Part shown: positions 18,414-27,324 of the stretch, one piece after another
Layout of the letters: the number at the start of each line of letters is the position of its first letter
Position numbering within the stretch: position 1 is the stretch's first letter
Translations under genes and position numbers: made by a program
The notes under the pieces: model-generated
Seen by the model: only the letters and a program-made list of their open reading frames with translations
The model's database searches: none
Told to the model about the DNA's origin: nothing
Assembly (NCBI GenBank): GCA_026129525.1
Contig: JAHCHW010000001.1
Coordinates: forward strand, 124,001 to 188,000
DNA: 64,000 bases
Direction: 5' to 3'
Source: Chitinophagales bacterium
GTDB taxonomy: Bacteria > Bacteroidota > Bacteroidia > Chitinophagales > LD1

Positions 18414-19655
18414 ATGTTGCTGAACATTTTTAAGAAAAAGAAACCGGAAGTAAAGCGAAACCCCGATGAAACGGATTTTTGCTACTATCCTTTCTTTCAG
18501 GTGCTGCTGGCTGCCGATGGTAAGTATATGCCATGCAGCCATCATGCCGCATTTATTAGCGAAAACGGAAAAGAGATTAGCGTAAACACGCACAACATTG
18601 AGCAGGCGTGGAACTCGCCTTACATGCAACAACTGCGTTCCGATTTTAAAAACAACATACGCAACAAAGGATGCAGCCATTGCTGGAAAGAACAATCGCT
18701 GGGGCTAAAGCCTATGCGTTATGATTCGTACGGATACAACATTCCGGAAAGCCAGGTTGAAAATCCTGCATCGCCCATGCGGGTTGAAATAAACGCGAGT
18801 AATGTTTGCAATCTGCGCTGCCGTATTTGCTGGTCGCACGCCTCATCGCGTTGGATTAAGGAGGTGAAAGAACTGTATAACGAAGATGCAGAACTGCACT
18901 TTAACATGACTCCCGAAAATCAGGCAATTATTCGCCAATGGGTTCCCCACTTTACGCAAATCGGATTTTTTGGTGGCGAGCCGTTAATGAGCGAAGAAAA
19001 CATTGAGCTGATGCGCTATTGTGTATCAACCGGACACAGCAAACACATTTCGCTCCTTATCAATACCAACGCTACCGTTTACACCGATGAATTAGTAAAT
19101 CTGTTCAAACAATTTCAGAATGTTTATCTCAACTTTAGTATTGATGACATTGGCAAGCGTTTTGAATACCAGCGCAGCGGTGCCAAATGGAATGAAGTGG
19201 TAGAAAACATGAAGCAGTACATAAAGCATGGCGGCTTTACAGGCAGCGATCAACTACAGATAAAAATTTGCTGCTCGGTAACGTCTATGAACATCTACTA
19301 CTTCCCCGAGTATTTCGAATTTATGAACGAACACTTTCCCGGCTTACCGGTATTTTGGAATTTGGTGTTTCAGCCCTGGCAGTTATCTATACAGCTGTTA
19401 CCTGCCGAAGTAAAAGAGCAAATAGCACAACGACTCAAAAATTTTGTAAACACCACCTATAAAATGGACACCTTACGCACCCGAACCATAGAGGATTTAA
19501 TTTCTTATTTGAAGGGGCAAGATGAACGAAGTTTTTCCGAATTCTTTACTTACATAGAGCGGCATGATAAATACAGACAGGAGAGTTTTCTGGAAACGTT
19601 TCCGGAGTTTTACAGTGTAATCAAATCCTATAAGGAAAAGCCGTTGAGTGTTTAA
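18414..19655 (+). CDS. Radical SAM protein with N-terminal twitch/SPASM-like domain
   Basis: This is a 413-residue protein. An N-terminal Cys block comes first: FCYYPFFQVLLAADGKYMPC near residues 20-40, NIEQAWNSPYMQQLR, then GCSHCWKE near residue 83. The radical SAM core follows with SNVCNLRCRICWSH (CxxxCxxC, ~residue 130) and FFGGEPLMS. This order matches proteins described as twitch-domain radical SAM proteins with an N-terminal auxiliary-cluster domain. It should bind [4Fe-4S]/SAM and probably one auxiliary Fe-S cluster. The substrate is unknown. It is convergent with the SGNH pseudogene (5-bp gap) and is the first gene of the 45-kb accessory locus. Confidence 0.82.
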   Translation: MLLNIFKKKKPEVKRNPDETDFCYYPFFQVLLAADGKYMPCSHHAAFISENGKEISVNTHNIEQAWNSPYMQQLRSDFKNNIRNKGCSHCWKEQSLGLKPMRYDSYGYNIPESQVENPASPMRVEINASNVCNLRCRICWSHASSRWIKEVKELYNEDAELHFNMTPENQAIIRQWVPHFTQIGFFGGEPLMSEENIELMRYCVSTGHSKHISLLINTNATVYTDELVNLFKQFQNVYLNFSIDDIGKRFEYQRSGAKWNEVVENMKQYIKHGGFTGSDQLQIKICCSVTSMNIYYFPEYFEFMNEHFPGLPVFWNLVFQPWQLSIQLLPAEVKEQIAQRLKNFVNTTYKMDTLRTRTIEDLISYLKGQDERSFSEFFTYIERHDKYRQESFLETFPEFYSVIKSYKEKPLSV

Positions 19656-19660
19656 AAAGT

Positions 19661-20690
19661 TCATTGCTCCAACCATTTGTTTTGAGTAAGTAACTCAAAA
19701 GCGCATTGTGCCATAACTTCATATCCTTTGACTTTATAGTGCCCATCAATGGGCCAATAGTAAGTATGAATATTTTTACTGTTAATACCTGCATTTTTCA
19801 TGCAATCAAAGTTGTCAATGTATGGTATTTGTTGCTTACGGCAGTAGGAAATAATTGGAGCATTTCCATATTCGGTTTCTTCTAAAAACTCGTTTTGCAT
19901 GGGGTGGAAAACCATGCCAAACTGACAATTAATTGTACTGCATAGTGCACGAAAGCTATCAATGACAGCAATGTTATTTTTAATGGATAGGCTATCCATT
20001 GCAACAGCTTCTGTTGGTCGCAAAAAGCGGGAATCATATTTCAAAATATCGTGCACTACTACACGTACTAAGTAGCTTCTTGCATAAATTGGTTCAAACC
20101 AAGGTGGGGTGCGGTATTCTACCTTGTTATCCGGTTTAAAACGTTCAAACCCGCCACGTACAGTAAACTCGTACAAGTCGGTTGAGTTAAACGTAACTAT
20201 CACCACATCCGGTCGGTATTTCAACATTTTACCTTTTAACAGCATATACTCGGTAAACACATCACCTCCAGCAGTGCCACAGTTAATCACCTGCGTAGTT
20301 GAATCACCACTTGAGCGGATAAGATGTTGCACTAACTGAGGATAAGCGCTATCAGTTGGGGCACCCATGCTTTCGGTAAAGCTGTCGCCAAAAATCATTA
20401 TGCGAGCACCCGATTTTTCAACTTTTAGAGTATCGCCCTTTAACCCCTCGTTATTTGCAGTCCATTCATATAGGAATTCCCTTTGAAAGCCGCCTACTTT
20501 ACTGTAAACCGGATGAGTATTATCCCATCCGTAGCCCCATTTGCTGCGCGATTCAAAAGACGAAACATAACCGGCATTAGATGCCCGCTCCTGATATGAT
20601 TGATAAGAGCCCATCAGGCGGAATACAAACTCGGCAACTATGCACGAAACAAAAAGCGAAACAAGAAGCAGCAGCAGGTTTTTTTTTCAT
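19661..20690 (-). pseudogene. SGNH hydrolase, N-terminal signal out of frame (A9 tract)
   Basis: From ATG 20614 there is an intact 317-residue SGNH domain: IFGDSFTESMGAP (Ser), NCGTAGGD, FNSTDLYEF (Asn-block variant) and YYWPIDGHYKVKGY (Asp-His). It belongs to the subfamily of 24496 and 52392, whose members have N-terminal membrane segments. Directly upstream, in the same frame, lies a hydrophobic stretch NLLLLLVSLFVSCIVAEFVF without a start codon. The natural ATG at 20690-20688 is followed by nine A residues; with eight, the protein would begin MKKNLLLLLVSLFVSC, a good signal peptide or lipobox. As read, the anchor is out of frame, so the gene is mutated, phase-variable or mis-sequenced. Confidence 0.7.
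20679..20687. repeat. Homopolymer A9 (T9 on + strand) at an SGNH start codon
   Basis: Nine consecutive T on the plus strand lie immediately next to the candidate ATG (20690-20688, minus strand). The count decides whether the lipobox-like signal peptide is in frame. A G6 run at 20699-20704 lies a few bases away. Confidence 0.8.
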
Positions 20691-20933
20691 GGGTAAGCGG
20701 GGGGTAAGCTATCATTTCTATTAATTCGGGAAACAATACTTCAAAGCTTTCGTGGCGCAGCGCATCGGTTTCTTTAACACGCTGCCTAAACTCCTGCTGT
20801 TTTATTTTTTGCTCCGAAAACATAAATGCCATAAGTGCTGCGGCATGTGTTTTTATTTTTTCGGTGTCGGCTGTTTGCTGCAGGTAGCCGTTTACAAACT
20901 CTTCATACAGTTGCTTAGCCTGTTGCTTTAAAG

Positions 20934-20955
20934 TTGGGGTAAGGTTGGGGTAAGG
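20934..20955. repeat. 11-bp tandem duplication inside a radical SAM gene
   Basis: TTGGGGTAAGG occurs twice in direct succession (20934-20944 and 20945-20955). Being 11 bp, it shifts the minus-strand reading frame and creates the TAA at 20930-20928. Slipped-strand gain or loss would switch the frame. Confidence 0.95.
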
Positions 20956-22017
20956 TTAGTTACATTAAAGTAGTCGGGCTCGTGTAAAAAATATAGGTTA
21001 AAGCGTTCGGGGTTTACAAAGCGTTGCTGCACCATGTATTGGTAAAAAGCCGGTATTGAAAATATATTGAGAATGCTTGCCGTAACATCAATGCCCAAAA
21101 GCACGTGAGGGCATTGTTGCTGCAAGGTGCGTATGTTTTGTTCAATATCGTTCCACTTTTGGCCCTTGCGCTGGTAGTCGCCCTGTGCGCCCATGGCATC
21201 GAGGCTAGCCCAAACCTCTACCCGCTCAAATTTTTGCCATAGCTCTACTAAGTGGTATTGTTTGTACCGCAGGGTTGAAAAATTAGTGTTGTAAGAAAGG
21301 GTAACATTGGTTTTGCCTATGGCAATTAAATGTTCAAGGGCTCGGTAGTGCTCCTCCATTATTAAAGGCTCACCCCCGGCAAAGTGCAGTTTGGTAACCC
21401 CCGGCAGTAAAGCGGAGTACGATTTCCAAAACGCATCCTCGTTGCTAGTTACTTTATACTCTTTGGGTTTGTCGGTACTTATTTTTCCCAGTTTCAAATC
21501 CTCCTCGTACAGCTGAGTGCTGTTGCTGCTGTTGCAAATGCGGCACTTGTAGTTGCATTTGTTGGAAAAACGAATGTCTAAAATTGGTATGGTGTTATCA
21601 GTTACTGTGCCATCAGATAAGGTATTTTCTACACGCTTGAAATACGAAACGTAATCGCGGTTGTACTGTTCCCGGTCGCTGCTTTTGCCCAGTGCCTCAC
21701 TTTCATAACAGTTGCCGCACATGTTGCTTGCAGTGCCGTTAAGCATATTTTGCCTTAGTTTTTTCATGGCTGCCGAGTTCCAGGCGTGGCTTAAATTGGC
21801 ATCGGTTCGCAAATTGCCTACACACTCGCCCTTATATGCCGAAACACAACAAGGAGTAACCTCGCCATGCGTTTGTGCATGAAGCTGTATCCAAGGTGCC
21901 ATACAAAATACCTTTGACTGATGCAGCAATTCATTTTCTTTTTGGCTGCCGCCCGGCTTTAGTTTTTTACCGATAAGTGTTATAAAGTTCAGCACCTGGT
22001 ATAGTTAATGAATGACG

Positions 22018-23148
22018 TTAATTATGAATTACTGAAGTTGTGCCGTTTCTGTAAAAAAATGATGAAAGTTTTTCCCAAACCGAACGATTACCGGTAGCCA
22101 TTCGCTGCGGAAGGTATTCGTGCAGGTTATGCCGTATCGAAGGCTGAATGTGTTTACGGGCATTGTATAATCGCTTCTTCTCTACCTCCACCAGTATTTC
22201 AACAAACTCTTTTTTGTGTTGTTCATCCATTTCATCAATACCCATTAGTTGGTATTGTTCGGCAGTGAGGTGAGGGTCGTGCCTAATGCGTTTAAACTCT
22301 ACAAAGGTAGCCCGCTTGCCGCGCGCTAAACTTTCAGCCAGCTTTATAAAATCGGGCATTTGGCGGTAGTTGTCCTGTTGCACTACCATGCTTATTCCCA
22401 GTAAAACAAGGTTATCGAGTTGTTTTATAAACTGTAGGTTTTCCATCAGTGTATTCCAATTGCCGGGCGGGCGCACTTTGTTGTACACTTCCTCTGAGGC
22501 TGCATCAATAGAAATATCGGTTGAAATACGGAGGTGGTGAATGCCTTTCATTTTGCCATACATTTCAGGGGTAAACAGTAGCCCGTTAGTATGAAAGTGA
22601 ATGGTTTTAATGCGCGGATATTTATTGGAATTGAAATCAAAGAGAAAAGGGCGAAACACTTTGCTTATAAACGGGTCGCCCACACCGGTAAGGGCTATGG
22701 ATTGTACTTCGGGTAAAATTTTTTCCTCGGCATAGTTTTGAAGCTGTTGTACTTTTTGCAACTGTTCACCGCGATAGTGTATGAGTTCGCTGCGGCATGA
22801 GGGGCATTTTAAATTGCAACTCATGTCATAGTTCATGTTTACATGTTCGGGTGGTTGAGGAGTCCAGCTTTTAGGCGCTTTGTGCAGCGGAATTACATGG
22901 TAGTTGTCAATCCCCGCTTCGGCATCGGCCACATTGGGGCACCAGTCTCGTTTGCAATATTGCAACGAGCCGTCAAACATAGAGTTGCGCAGTTTGGTAG
23001 CTGCCTCGCCATACCATATTTCGCTCCAGTCTTGCTTAAAAATGTTGCCTAAAGGAAACTGCACCCAATCGGGACAGCAGGCGGGCCATACGTTTCCATC
23101 ATCATCAATAGAAATGCGACTAAAAGGAAGTTTGCAAAACAGTTTCAT
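22018..23148 (-). CDS. Radical SAM protein with N-terminal SPASM-like domain
   Basis: This 376-residue protein opens directly with the Cys block: FCKLPFSRISIDDDGNVWPACC (residues ~4-25), LGNIFKQDWSEIWYG, and CKRDWC near residue 65. The core motif is CNLKCPSC (~residue 112). The SAM-binding GGE motif is replaced by TGVGDPF, as in some SPASM enzymes. Its start overlaps the stop of the upstream radical SAM gene by 4 nt (ATGA), and its stop is 22 nt before the frameshifted paralogue, so three radical SAM genes lie in tandem. It belongs to a different subgroup from its two neighbours, which are mutual paralogues. The substrate is unknown. Confidence 0.8.
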   Translation of the reverse strand: MKLFCKLPFSRISIDDDGNVWPACCPDWVQFPLGNIFKQDWSEIWYGEAATKLRNSMFDGSLQYCKRDWCPNVADAEAGIDNYHVIPLHKAPKSWTPQPPEHVNMNYDMSCNLKCPSCRSELIHYRGEQLQKVQQLQNYAEEKILPEVQSIALTGVGDPFISKVFRPFLFDFNSNKYPRIKTIHFHTNGLLFTPEMYGKMKGIHHLRISTDISIDAASEEVYNKVRPPGNWNTLMENLQFIKQLDNLVLLGISMVVQQDNYRQMPDFIKLAESLARGKRATFVEFKRIRHDPHLTAEQYQLMGIDEMDEQHKKEFVEILVEVEKKRLYNARKHIQPSIRHNLHEYLPQRMATGNRSVWEKLSSFFYRNGTTSVIHN

Positions 23149-24449
23149 AAGCTATCTGTCATCATATCTGCCAATTCCGGAAAAACAGTAACAAAGTTTT
23201 CGTTCCGAAGTGCATCTACCGCTTTAACCCAATGCTTAAACTCATTTTGCTTAGTTCCGTTTTCACCCATCATGTAGTTAATAACAGCTTTCATGTGATT
23301 TTTAATAGTGGTGGTTTGTGCGGGCGGCAGGGTACTTAAAAAATTACTTTCAAATGCCTGAAACTGTTGCACCGCTTTTTGCTTTAAAGCTGGGGTTAAA
23401 TGCACAATGCTGAAATAAGAGGGGTCAAAAAGCAGGTAAAGGTTTACACGGTCAGGTGCCACTAGTTTGTTTTGCACCAAATGCGTATAAAATGCCGGAA
23501 TGTGCAGTATATTGAAAATACTTACAGTAATGTTTACTCCAAACTGAACGGTAGAGCATTGTTGCTGCACAGCCCTTATATTTTCTTCAATTTTTTCCCA
23601 TTTCTGGCCCTTGCGCTGGTAGTCACCTTGTGCCCCCATGCCATCTAAACTTGCCCAAATATCTACCACTTTAAACCGATTCCACAAATCAATAATGTTG
23701 TATTGCTTGTAGCGTAGTACCGAAAAATTGGTATTGTAACTTAGGGTAATGTTGGTTCTTCCAATAGCAATGAGATATTCAAGTGTTTCGTAGTGTTCAT
23801 CCATAAACAAAGGCTCGCCACCGGCAAAATGTAAGCGTTGTACATTCGGGAGTAGAGTTTTGTATGAACTCATAAAAGCTGACGTATCGGCAACGGCTTT
23901 TATATCCTTTTCGGTATCAATGGTAGGCGGTCTGCGGGGGCGGTCAATTTTTTGTTCTTCATCAAACCACAAAGCACTAAAGGCACTATCGCAAATGCGG
24001 CACTTGTAGTTGCATTTATTGGAAAAACGAATATCAATGAGTGGGATATTTACATCAGCGTAGGTTCCGTCTGCGCCTGTTTTCTTAACGCGATGAAACT
24101 CGTGAACATAATCGCGGTTATAGGTCATACGTTCGCTTTGCTTTCCGTTCTTCTCGTAATCGTAGCAATGGGAGCAAATGCTGCTTTTTTTACCATTAAG
24201 CATGTTTAATCGTAATTGCTTTGCATTATCCGAATTCCATGCGTCTTCCAATTTGGGGTTAACCCTTAAATCACCAAGTTCGTTGCTATCATAAACTGCC
24301 GACATACAGCAGGGCGCTACCTTGCCATTGGTTTGTGCATGGAGTTGTATCCAGGGTGCCATGCAAAACACCTGCGACTCTTTTAGCAGCATTGCCTTTC
24401 TCGAAAACCGATTGGGCAGGTATTTCTCTATTAGGTCATTCAATGCCAT
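23145..24449 (-). CDS. Radical SAM protein with N-terminal twitch domain
   Basis: This intact 434-residue protein serves as the reference for the frameshifted paralogue at 20638-21995. Its N-terminal Cys block is VFCMAPWIQLHAQTNGKVAPCC, DAWNSDNAKQLR and CSHCYDYEK. The radical SAM motif is CNYKCRIC (~residue 157), then FAGGEPLFM. The helical C-terminus ends FPELADMM. Shared segments with the paralogue (QGDYQRKGQKW, LSYNTNFS, LRYKQY) show recent common origin. It is the first gene of the minus-strand set 24449-19661 and is divergent from the SGNH gene at 24496 with only 46 bp between them. Confidence 0.83.
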   Translation of the reverse strand: MALNDLIEKYLPNRFSRKAMLLKESQVFCMAPWIQLHAQTNGKVAPCCMSAVYDSNELGDLRVNPKLEDAWNSDNAKQLRLNMLNGKKSSICSHCYDYEKNGKQSERMTYNRDYVHEFHRVKKTGADGTYADVNIPLIDIRFSNKCNYKCRICDSAFSALWFDEEQKIDRPRRPPTIDTEKDIKAVADTSAFMSSYKTLLPNVQRLHFAGGEPLFMDEHYETLEYLIAIGRTNITLSYNTNFSVLRYKQYNIIDLWNRFKVVDIWASLDGMGAQGDYQRKGQKWEKIEENIRAVQQQCSTVQFGVNITVSIFNILHIPAFYTHLVQNKLVAPDRVNLYLLFDPSYFSIVHLTPALKQKAVQQFQAFESNFLSTLPPAQTTTIKNHMKAVINYMMGENGTKQNEFKHWVKAVDALRNENFVTVFPELADMMTDSL

Positions 24450-24470
24450 GCTTTGCTAGTTCAACTGTTT

Positions 24471-24478
24471 CAAATGTA
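24471..24478 (-). promoter_or_regulatory. -7 element for the minus-strand radical SAM set
   Basis: Read on the minus strand, TACATTTG fits TAnnTTTG and lies 21 nt before the ATG at 24449. A TTG about 15 nt further upstream could serve as a poorly spaced -33 element. Confidence 0.4.
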
Positions 24479-24495
24479 TAAATTAAGCGAAAGCA

Positions 24496-25815
24496 ATGTT
24501 TGTTCACTGTATCAACAATACTAAATCAAATAATAAGAGTTTTTACCTTTCAACCTTGAAAAGACAATATCGCTTTTTGGTGGCGTTAACCGCACTCCTA
24601 TTAAGTTTGGCAGGAGTATTTTTTACATGGTATTATTTTCAGCGACCCTTTGCACCTGTTGGAATCCTTGACTGTTGTTTTTTTTACGGCTACATATCAA
24701 TATCAGTTATAAGCAGTTTGTATTTACTGGTTGTTGTGCTCCAAATAGAAAGTGCACAACAGAAAAATGTACTTTTCAGCATTTGTATTTTTTTTGTTAG
24801 CCTGTTTATAGCCGAAACGGCTTTACGGGTATTTCACATAAACAGAGCATATATTGAAAGCAGGGGAGGAAAATATTTGTCCCCGTATCCAAAACATAAT
24901 ACTGATACACTTTTCATTATTCGTGCTCAGTACCCGAAAATGAATACTACCGAAGAGTTCTCGTATCCAAGAATTCCCAATAATGTAGGTTTCCGCGATT
25001 TGGATTTTTCCCCAAAAAGAGATTCCCTTCAATTCCTAATTCAAACGTTCGGAGACTCATTTACCGAGGGCGATGGCGCTCCGGCTGACTCAGCTTATCC
25101 TGCAACTTTGAAGAGGCTGATGAGAAGCGACAATATAGTCATTCAAAATTTTGGGATTATGGGAAGTGACCCTGCTTTTTACTGGATGCAAATGAAGGAG
25201 ATAGGAGCCAAATTACATCCTGATATTGCTGTAGTCATGTATTGTAGTCTTGACCTAACCACCGACTTTTTTACCCGTGGCGGCTTAGAGCGTTTTAAAA
25301 ACGGATACTACTCTGGCTTTGATCCCCCTATATGGGAATGGCTGTATGGTTACAGTTACCTGTTTAGGTTATTTGCCAATTCGGTCTTTGATGTTTCTTA
25401 CAACAATTTCTTTTTAACGCAAACGGAAAGGCAAAAACGTTTCAGCGAGCTAGAGTTGAAGTGGAATGAAACCTTCCATGCTATTGAAAATATTGCCCGT
25501 AAGCATAACCTAAAAGTATTGCTGATTAAAAAGCCGGAGCGCAGCGAAATTGACTTAAACGGGTATAATTATGATTTTACCTTTTTCGAAAAAATGGCTG
25601 ATACAATATCGGTGTTTAAGCGCTACGACCTATTGCCGTTTTATCGCGACTCGATGGGCATTAACAATACCAGCTCCGCAAACTATTATTGGCCTAAAGA
25701 CGGGCATCACAATTCAACAGGTTATGCAGTAATGGCACAAGGGGTGTATGCCGGTTTAAAGCACGCTTATCCCGAAATATTCTCTAAATTGGATTCGGCA
25801 AAAGCGAAGGAATGA
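24496..25815 (+). CDS. Membrane-anchored SGNH hydrolase
   Basis: This 439-residue protein has three hydrophobic segments in the first ~115 residues (RFLVALTALLLSLAGVFF; YISISVISSLYLLVVVL; NVLFSICIFFVSLFIAE), then an SGNH domain. Blocks are TFGDSFTEGDGAP, FGIMGSDP, YCSLDLTTDF (Ser-Leu-Asp in place of GND) and NYYWPKDGHHNSTGY. It is the only intact member of a three-gene subfamily with 19661 and 52392. An alternative TTG start at 24556 would remove a polar 20-residue leader. It overlaps the downstream radical SAM gene by 4 nt. Likely a periplasmic-facing esterase or acyltransferase; substrate unknown. Confidence 0.78.
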   Translation: MFVHCINNTKSNNKSFYLSTLKRQYRFLVALTALLLSLAGVFFTWYYFQRPFAPVGILDCCFFYGYISISVISSLYLLVVVLQIESAQQKNVLFSICIFFVSLFIAETALRVFHINRAYIESRGGKYLSPYPKHNTDTLFIIRAQYPKMNTTEEFSYPRIPNNVGFRDLDFSPKRDSLQFLIQTFGDSFTEGDGAPADSAYPATLKRLMRSDNIVIQNFGIMGSDPAFYWMQMKEIGAKLHPDIAVVMYCSLDLTTDFFTRGGLERFKNGYYSGFDPPIWEWLYGYSYLFRLFANSVFDVSYNNFFLTQTERQKRFSELELKWNETFHAIENIARKHNLKVLLIKKPERSEIDLNGYNYDFTFFEKMADTISVFKRYDLLPFYRDSMGINNTSSANYYWPKDGHHNSTGYAVMAQGVYAGLKHAYPEIFSKLDSAKAKE

Positions 25816-27320
25816 TTGATTTTTTTGAGGCAATTAAAACCTCATTTGCACTGGATAAAAAATATAAAGAGGCGGAAGCAAAAGGTTTTCACCCCATTGA
25901 CCGGAAATTATACCGGCAGTTCAATCGTTTTAGACCCAATGGGCCCAAGCCTCTTTTTTGCTATTTGCCCTATAACAGTTTAACCTTCTCGTTTGGCGGG
26001 CAGGTATTTGTTTGTTCATACAACCGCGATATTCTGCTCGGTAAATACCCTGAAAATAACATTGATGAAATATGGAATGGAGCGGAAGCAAAGAAACTGC
26101 GCGAGCACATGTTCTACAACGACCTTGACTACGGTTGCCGCCATTGCAGATATTTTTTCGATAAAGGAAAGTTTACCAACCTGCGCCCCCTGGTTTTCGA
26201 CAAGTATTATAAAAACATGGACGCTGAGTTTCCGAAGGTTTTTGAGTTTGAGTTAAGCAACGAATGTAATCTGGAATGCCAAATGTGTCATGGAGAAGTT
26301 TCGTCCAGTATTCGTAAAAACAGAGACAAACTACCACCGTTGCCAATGTATTATGACGATGCTTTTGTACAACAGTTAGTTAAATACATACCACATCTTA
26401 AGGAAGCAAAGTTTTATGGCGGTGAACCCTTCCTTATTTCCATTTACTACAAAATTTGGGACAGAATAAAAGAGTTGAATCCGGATTTGGAATTGTTTGT
26501 AATTACCAACGGCAGTCATTGGAATTCAAAAATTGAAGGACTGCTGAACGATTTGAATTTTGATGTGGCGGTATCTATTGATGCTTATGATAAAGAAAAA
26601 GTAGAGCGCATACGAAAAAATGTAGTTTACGAAAAGTTGATAGACAACATTCACCGTTTTAGCAGTATATGTACCCGCAAAGGCAAGCATTTGTCGCTTA
26701 GTTTTACTGTTCAGAAAGATAATTGGGAGCAACTGCCGTTAATAATTAACCTGTGCAACAACGTTAATGCATATATCTATGTCAGCTATTTAGAGCGCCC
26801 CATACAGTTTGTACTGACTACGCTACCCAAAGATGAATTAAAGCGGATACGCGATTACATGGAAAAGTTTTCGTTTCCACGCTTAACTCAAAAAGAACGA
26901 CACAACGCCAAATGCTTTGAAGATTTTAAGCAGTATCTTGACACTTACATTGAAAGCACAGATGTAAAGCGCTATCAGGATTATGAGTTTAACCGCGATG
27001 CAGTATTAGCAGCAAGGAATGAAGGGAAAAACGAAGAGGTTACAATGCCATTATGTTCCGAAACAGATTTTTTGAAGTGGGCAGAAACTGAGTTCAGTCG
27101 TCATCCGCAGTTAAACAACGAACCCAACCGAACCGGTTTCTACAAAAAACTAAATACTGTTTTAGCTGAGATTGAGGAACAGGATAGGGATGTAATACGG
27201 GGAGCAATAAAGTTGGGCAAGTTTGAAAATGTAGCAGAGAGTTTGAAAAGTAATTCAGTAGCTGAGTTGCGACAAATGGCATTGCAAACTTTAACTGCCT
27301 ATAAAAAGGAGCAGGTATAA
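25812..27320 (+). CDS. Radical SAM protein with N-terminal SPASM-like domain
   Basis: This is a 502-residue protein. Its N-terminal Cys block is FCYLPYNSLTFSFGGQVFVC, DEIWNGAEAKKLRE and GCRHCRYFF. The core is SNECNLECQMCHGEVSSSIR (CxxxCxxC, ~residue 155), followed by KFYGGEPFLIS. The C-terminal ~150 residues are helical and charged with no assigned domain. It shares the block SSSIRKNR..LPP with 27325 and 28778, and the YDD..PHL..A/VKF.GGEPF layout with 3887. It starts inside the stop of the SGNH gene (ATGA) and is followed 4 nt later by another radical SAM gene, so the three are probably one operon. Confidence 0.82.
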   Translation: MIDFFEAIKTSFALDKKYKEAEAKGFHPIDRKLYRQFNRFRPNGPKPLFCYLPYNSLTFSFGGQVFVCSYNRDILLGKYPENNIDEIWNGAEAKKLREHMFYNDLDYGCRHCRYFFDKGKFTNLRPLVFDKYYKNMDAEFPKVFEFELSNECNLECQMCHGEVSSSIRKNRDKLPPLPMYYDDAFVQQLVKYIPHLKEAKFYGGEPFLISIYYKIWDRIKELNPDLELFVITNGSHWNSKIEGLLNDLNFDVAVSIDAYDKEKVERIRKNVVYEKLIDNIHRFSSICTRKGKHLSLSFTVQKDNWEQLPLIINLCNNVNAYIYVSYLERPIQFVLTTLPKDELKRIRDYMEKFSFPRLTQKERHNAKCFEDFKQYLDTYIESTDVKRYQDYEFNRDAVLAARNEGKNEEVTMPLCSETDFLKWAETEFSRHPQLNNEPNRTGFYKKLNTVLAEIEEQDRDVIRGAIKLGKFENVAESLKSNSVAELRQMALQTLTAYKKEQV

Positions 27321-27324
27321 GATT

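Larger units (their letters stand above)
20638..21995 (-). pseudogene. Radical SAM/twitch protein frameshifted by an 11-bp duplication
   Basis: The first 355 codons (21995-20928) encode a normal N-terminal Cys domain (VFCMAPWIQLHAQTHGEVTPCC, HAWNSAAMKKLR, MCGNCYE), the core CNYKCRIC and FAGGEPLIM. The frame then ends at NLTPTLPQL. An 11-bp direct duplication (20934-20955) explains this: removing one copy restores NLTPTLKQQAKQL and continues about 95 codons to 20638. That continuation (QEFRQRVKETDALRHESFEV, FPELIEM) matches the C-terminus of the paralogue at 23145-24449 (NEFKHWVKAVDALRNENFVT). It is the third gene of a minus-strand set 24449-19661. Core residues remain, so a truncated product could still be made. 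Confidence 0.85.

Noticed and set aside
20934..20955. Telomere- or G-quadruplex-like GGGGTAAGG repeat
   Set aside because: Only two copies, within a coding region, and better explained as a small tandem duplication.
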